From: Vitreoscilla sp.
GTDB taxonomy: Bacteria; Pseudomonadota; Gammaproteobacteria; Burkholderiales; Burkholderiaceae
Length of the DNA stretch: 7,463 nucleotides
Direction of reading: 5' to 3'
Assembly (NCBI GenBank): GCA_014378125.1
Contig: JACMOG010000421.1
Coordinates: forward strand, 1-7,463
Under the pieces are notes generated by a model. The model was not told where the DNA came from. It searched no databases and saw only the letters and a program-made list of their open reading frames with translations. Both the position numbers and the translations under genes were made by a program. Of this stretch, positions 6,802-7,463 are shown in pieces (position 1 is the stretch's first letter; every line of letters begins with the position of its first letter).

Positions 6802-7463
6802 TTACGGGTGTTCCGCTTCGGCGTGCACGCGCTCGTTGCGGATCAGGTAAATGCCGCTGCCGATGATGATCGCCGCGCCCAGCAGCGTGTACTGGTCGGG
6901 CAGCACGCGCCACAGCAGCCAGTCGAGGCCCACGCCCCACGCCAGCGCCGAGTATTCGAACGGCGCCACCTTCGACGCCTCGCCCGAGCCGAACGCCTCG
7001 GTGATGGCCAGCTGGCCGACAAAGCCGCTCACGGCCAGGCCGCACAACAGCCAGGTGTGCTCGGCGCGCACCGGCACCCACCCGGGGGCGGCCAGCGCGG
7101 TGGCGCCGATCGCCATCATCACCATCAGCCACACCACCATGTGCTCGCTGCGGTCGCTGCGCGAGAGGATGCGCGCGGAAATGGCCGACACCGCGTAGCA
7201 GGTGGCCGCGCACAGCACCGCCAGCCCGCCCATGGTGAGAAAGCCCGCGCCGCTCGGGCGCAGCACCACCAGCACGCCCAACAGGCCCACGGCGATGGCG
7301 ATCCACTGGGCGCCGCTGACGCGCTCCTTCAAAAACACCACCGACAGCGCCGTGATCAGCGCCGGCGCGATGAAGAAGATGGTGTACGCCTCGGCCAGCG
7401 ACAGCGTCTTGAGGCCATACGCGAACAGCGCCAGCATGGCGATGCCGAGCACGCCGCGCAGCA
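6802..7463 (-). CDS. EamA-family (drug/metabolite transporter superfamily) permease, 5' end beyond right edge
   Basis: This is an inner-membrane transporter with two EamA repeats; family members export amino acids, metabolites or other small molecules. The window holds the C-terminal 219 residues of what is usually about 280-310. The frame is open to the edge, and the first visible residues, L-R-G-V-L-G-I-A-M-L-A, already lie within the membrane domain. A GTG at 7452 is therefore internal and not the start. The end of the first repeat shows the hallmark A-P-A-L-I-T-A-L-S-V-V-F-L-K-E-R-V, followed by I-A-V-G-L-L-G-V-L-V-V-L-R-P. The second repeat contains G-Q-L-A-I-T-E-A-F, A-P-F-E-Y-S-A-L-A-W and a final helix ending I-I-I-G-S-G-I-Y-L-I-R-N-E-R. 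About seven hydrophobic helices are visible. The substrate cannot be told from sequence. The stop codon is TAA at 6804-6802, 39 bases before lpxC. Confidence 0.92.
   Translation of the reverse strand, partial: LRGVLGIAMLALFAYGLKTLSLAEAYTIFFIAPALITALSVVFLKERVSGAQWIAIAVGLLGVLVVLRPSGAGFLTMGGLAVLCAATCYAVSAISARILSRSDRSEHMVVWLMVMMAIGATALAAPGWVPVRAEHTWLLCGLAVSGFVGQLAITEAFGSGEASKVAPFEYSALAWGVGLDWLLWRVLPDQYTLLGAAIIIGSGIYLIRNERVHAEAEHP

Noticed and set aside
7450..7452. GTG as the start of the transporter gene
   Set aside because: The frame stays open to the window edge, and the residues around it already belong to a transmembrane helix within the first EamA repeat. The true start lies outside the window.

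Overview
The window is a stretch of high-GC DNA in which every gene I can support lies on the minus strand. The LpxC protein sequence, the codon use (strong G/C preference at third positions) and the gene content suggest a betaproteobacterium of order Burkholderiales, most likely family Comamonadaceae. That placement rests on sequence character alone; no search was run.

In transcription order (right to left): (1) the 3' part of a drug/metabolite transporter (EamA/DMT) gene, whose 5' end lies beyond the right edge; (2) lpxC, the zinc deacetylase committing UDP-3-O-acyl-GlcNAc to lipid A synthesis, with a perfect TATAAT box 6 bases before its ATG; (3) a short gap with a GC-rich hairpin, then a small arginine-rich protein I do not recognise; (4) an AT-rich regulatory patch with an imperfect palindrome; (5) a three-gene tripartite efflux operon of MexAB-OprM/AcrAB type: a lipoprotein periplasmic adaptor, an inner-membrane RND pump, and an outer-membrane channel lipoprotein that runs off the left edge.

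The three efflux genes are tightly packed (13-base and 5-base gaps) and should be co-transcribed from the patch near 5227-5260. No regulator gene is visible beside them, so the likely operator would be served by a protein encoded elsewhere. LpxC acts in outer-membrane biogenesis, so much of the window is envelope-related, but nothing shows that lpxC and the pump are functionally linked.

The most notable observation is inside the pump gene. Residue numbering matches E. coli AcrB up to Phe470, and then transmembrane helix 6 lacks about ten residues between the IYRQFS and LTPALC motifs. The frame is kept and all proton-relay residues are present. This looks like an in-frame deletion (or an assembly collapse) in a conserved helix and may impair the pump. 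I see no new kind of defence or mobile system, no RNA gene, CRISPR array, insertion sequence or phage gene. No stretch longer than 300 bases lacks a gene.
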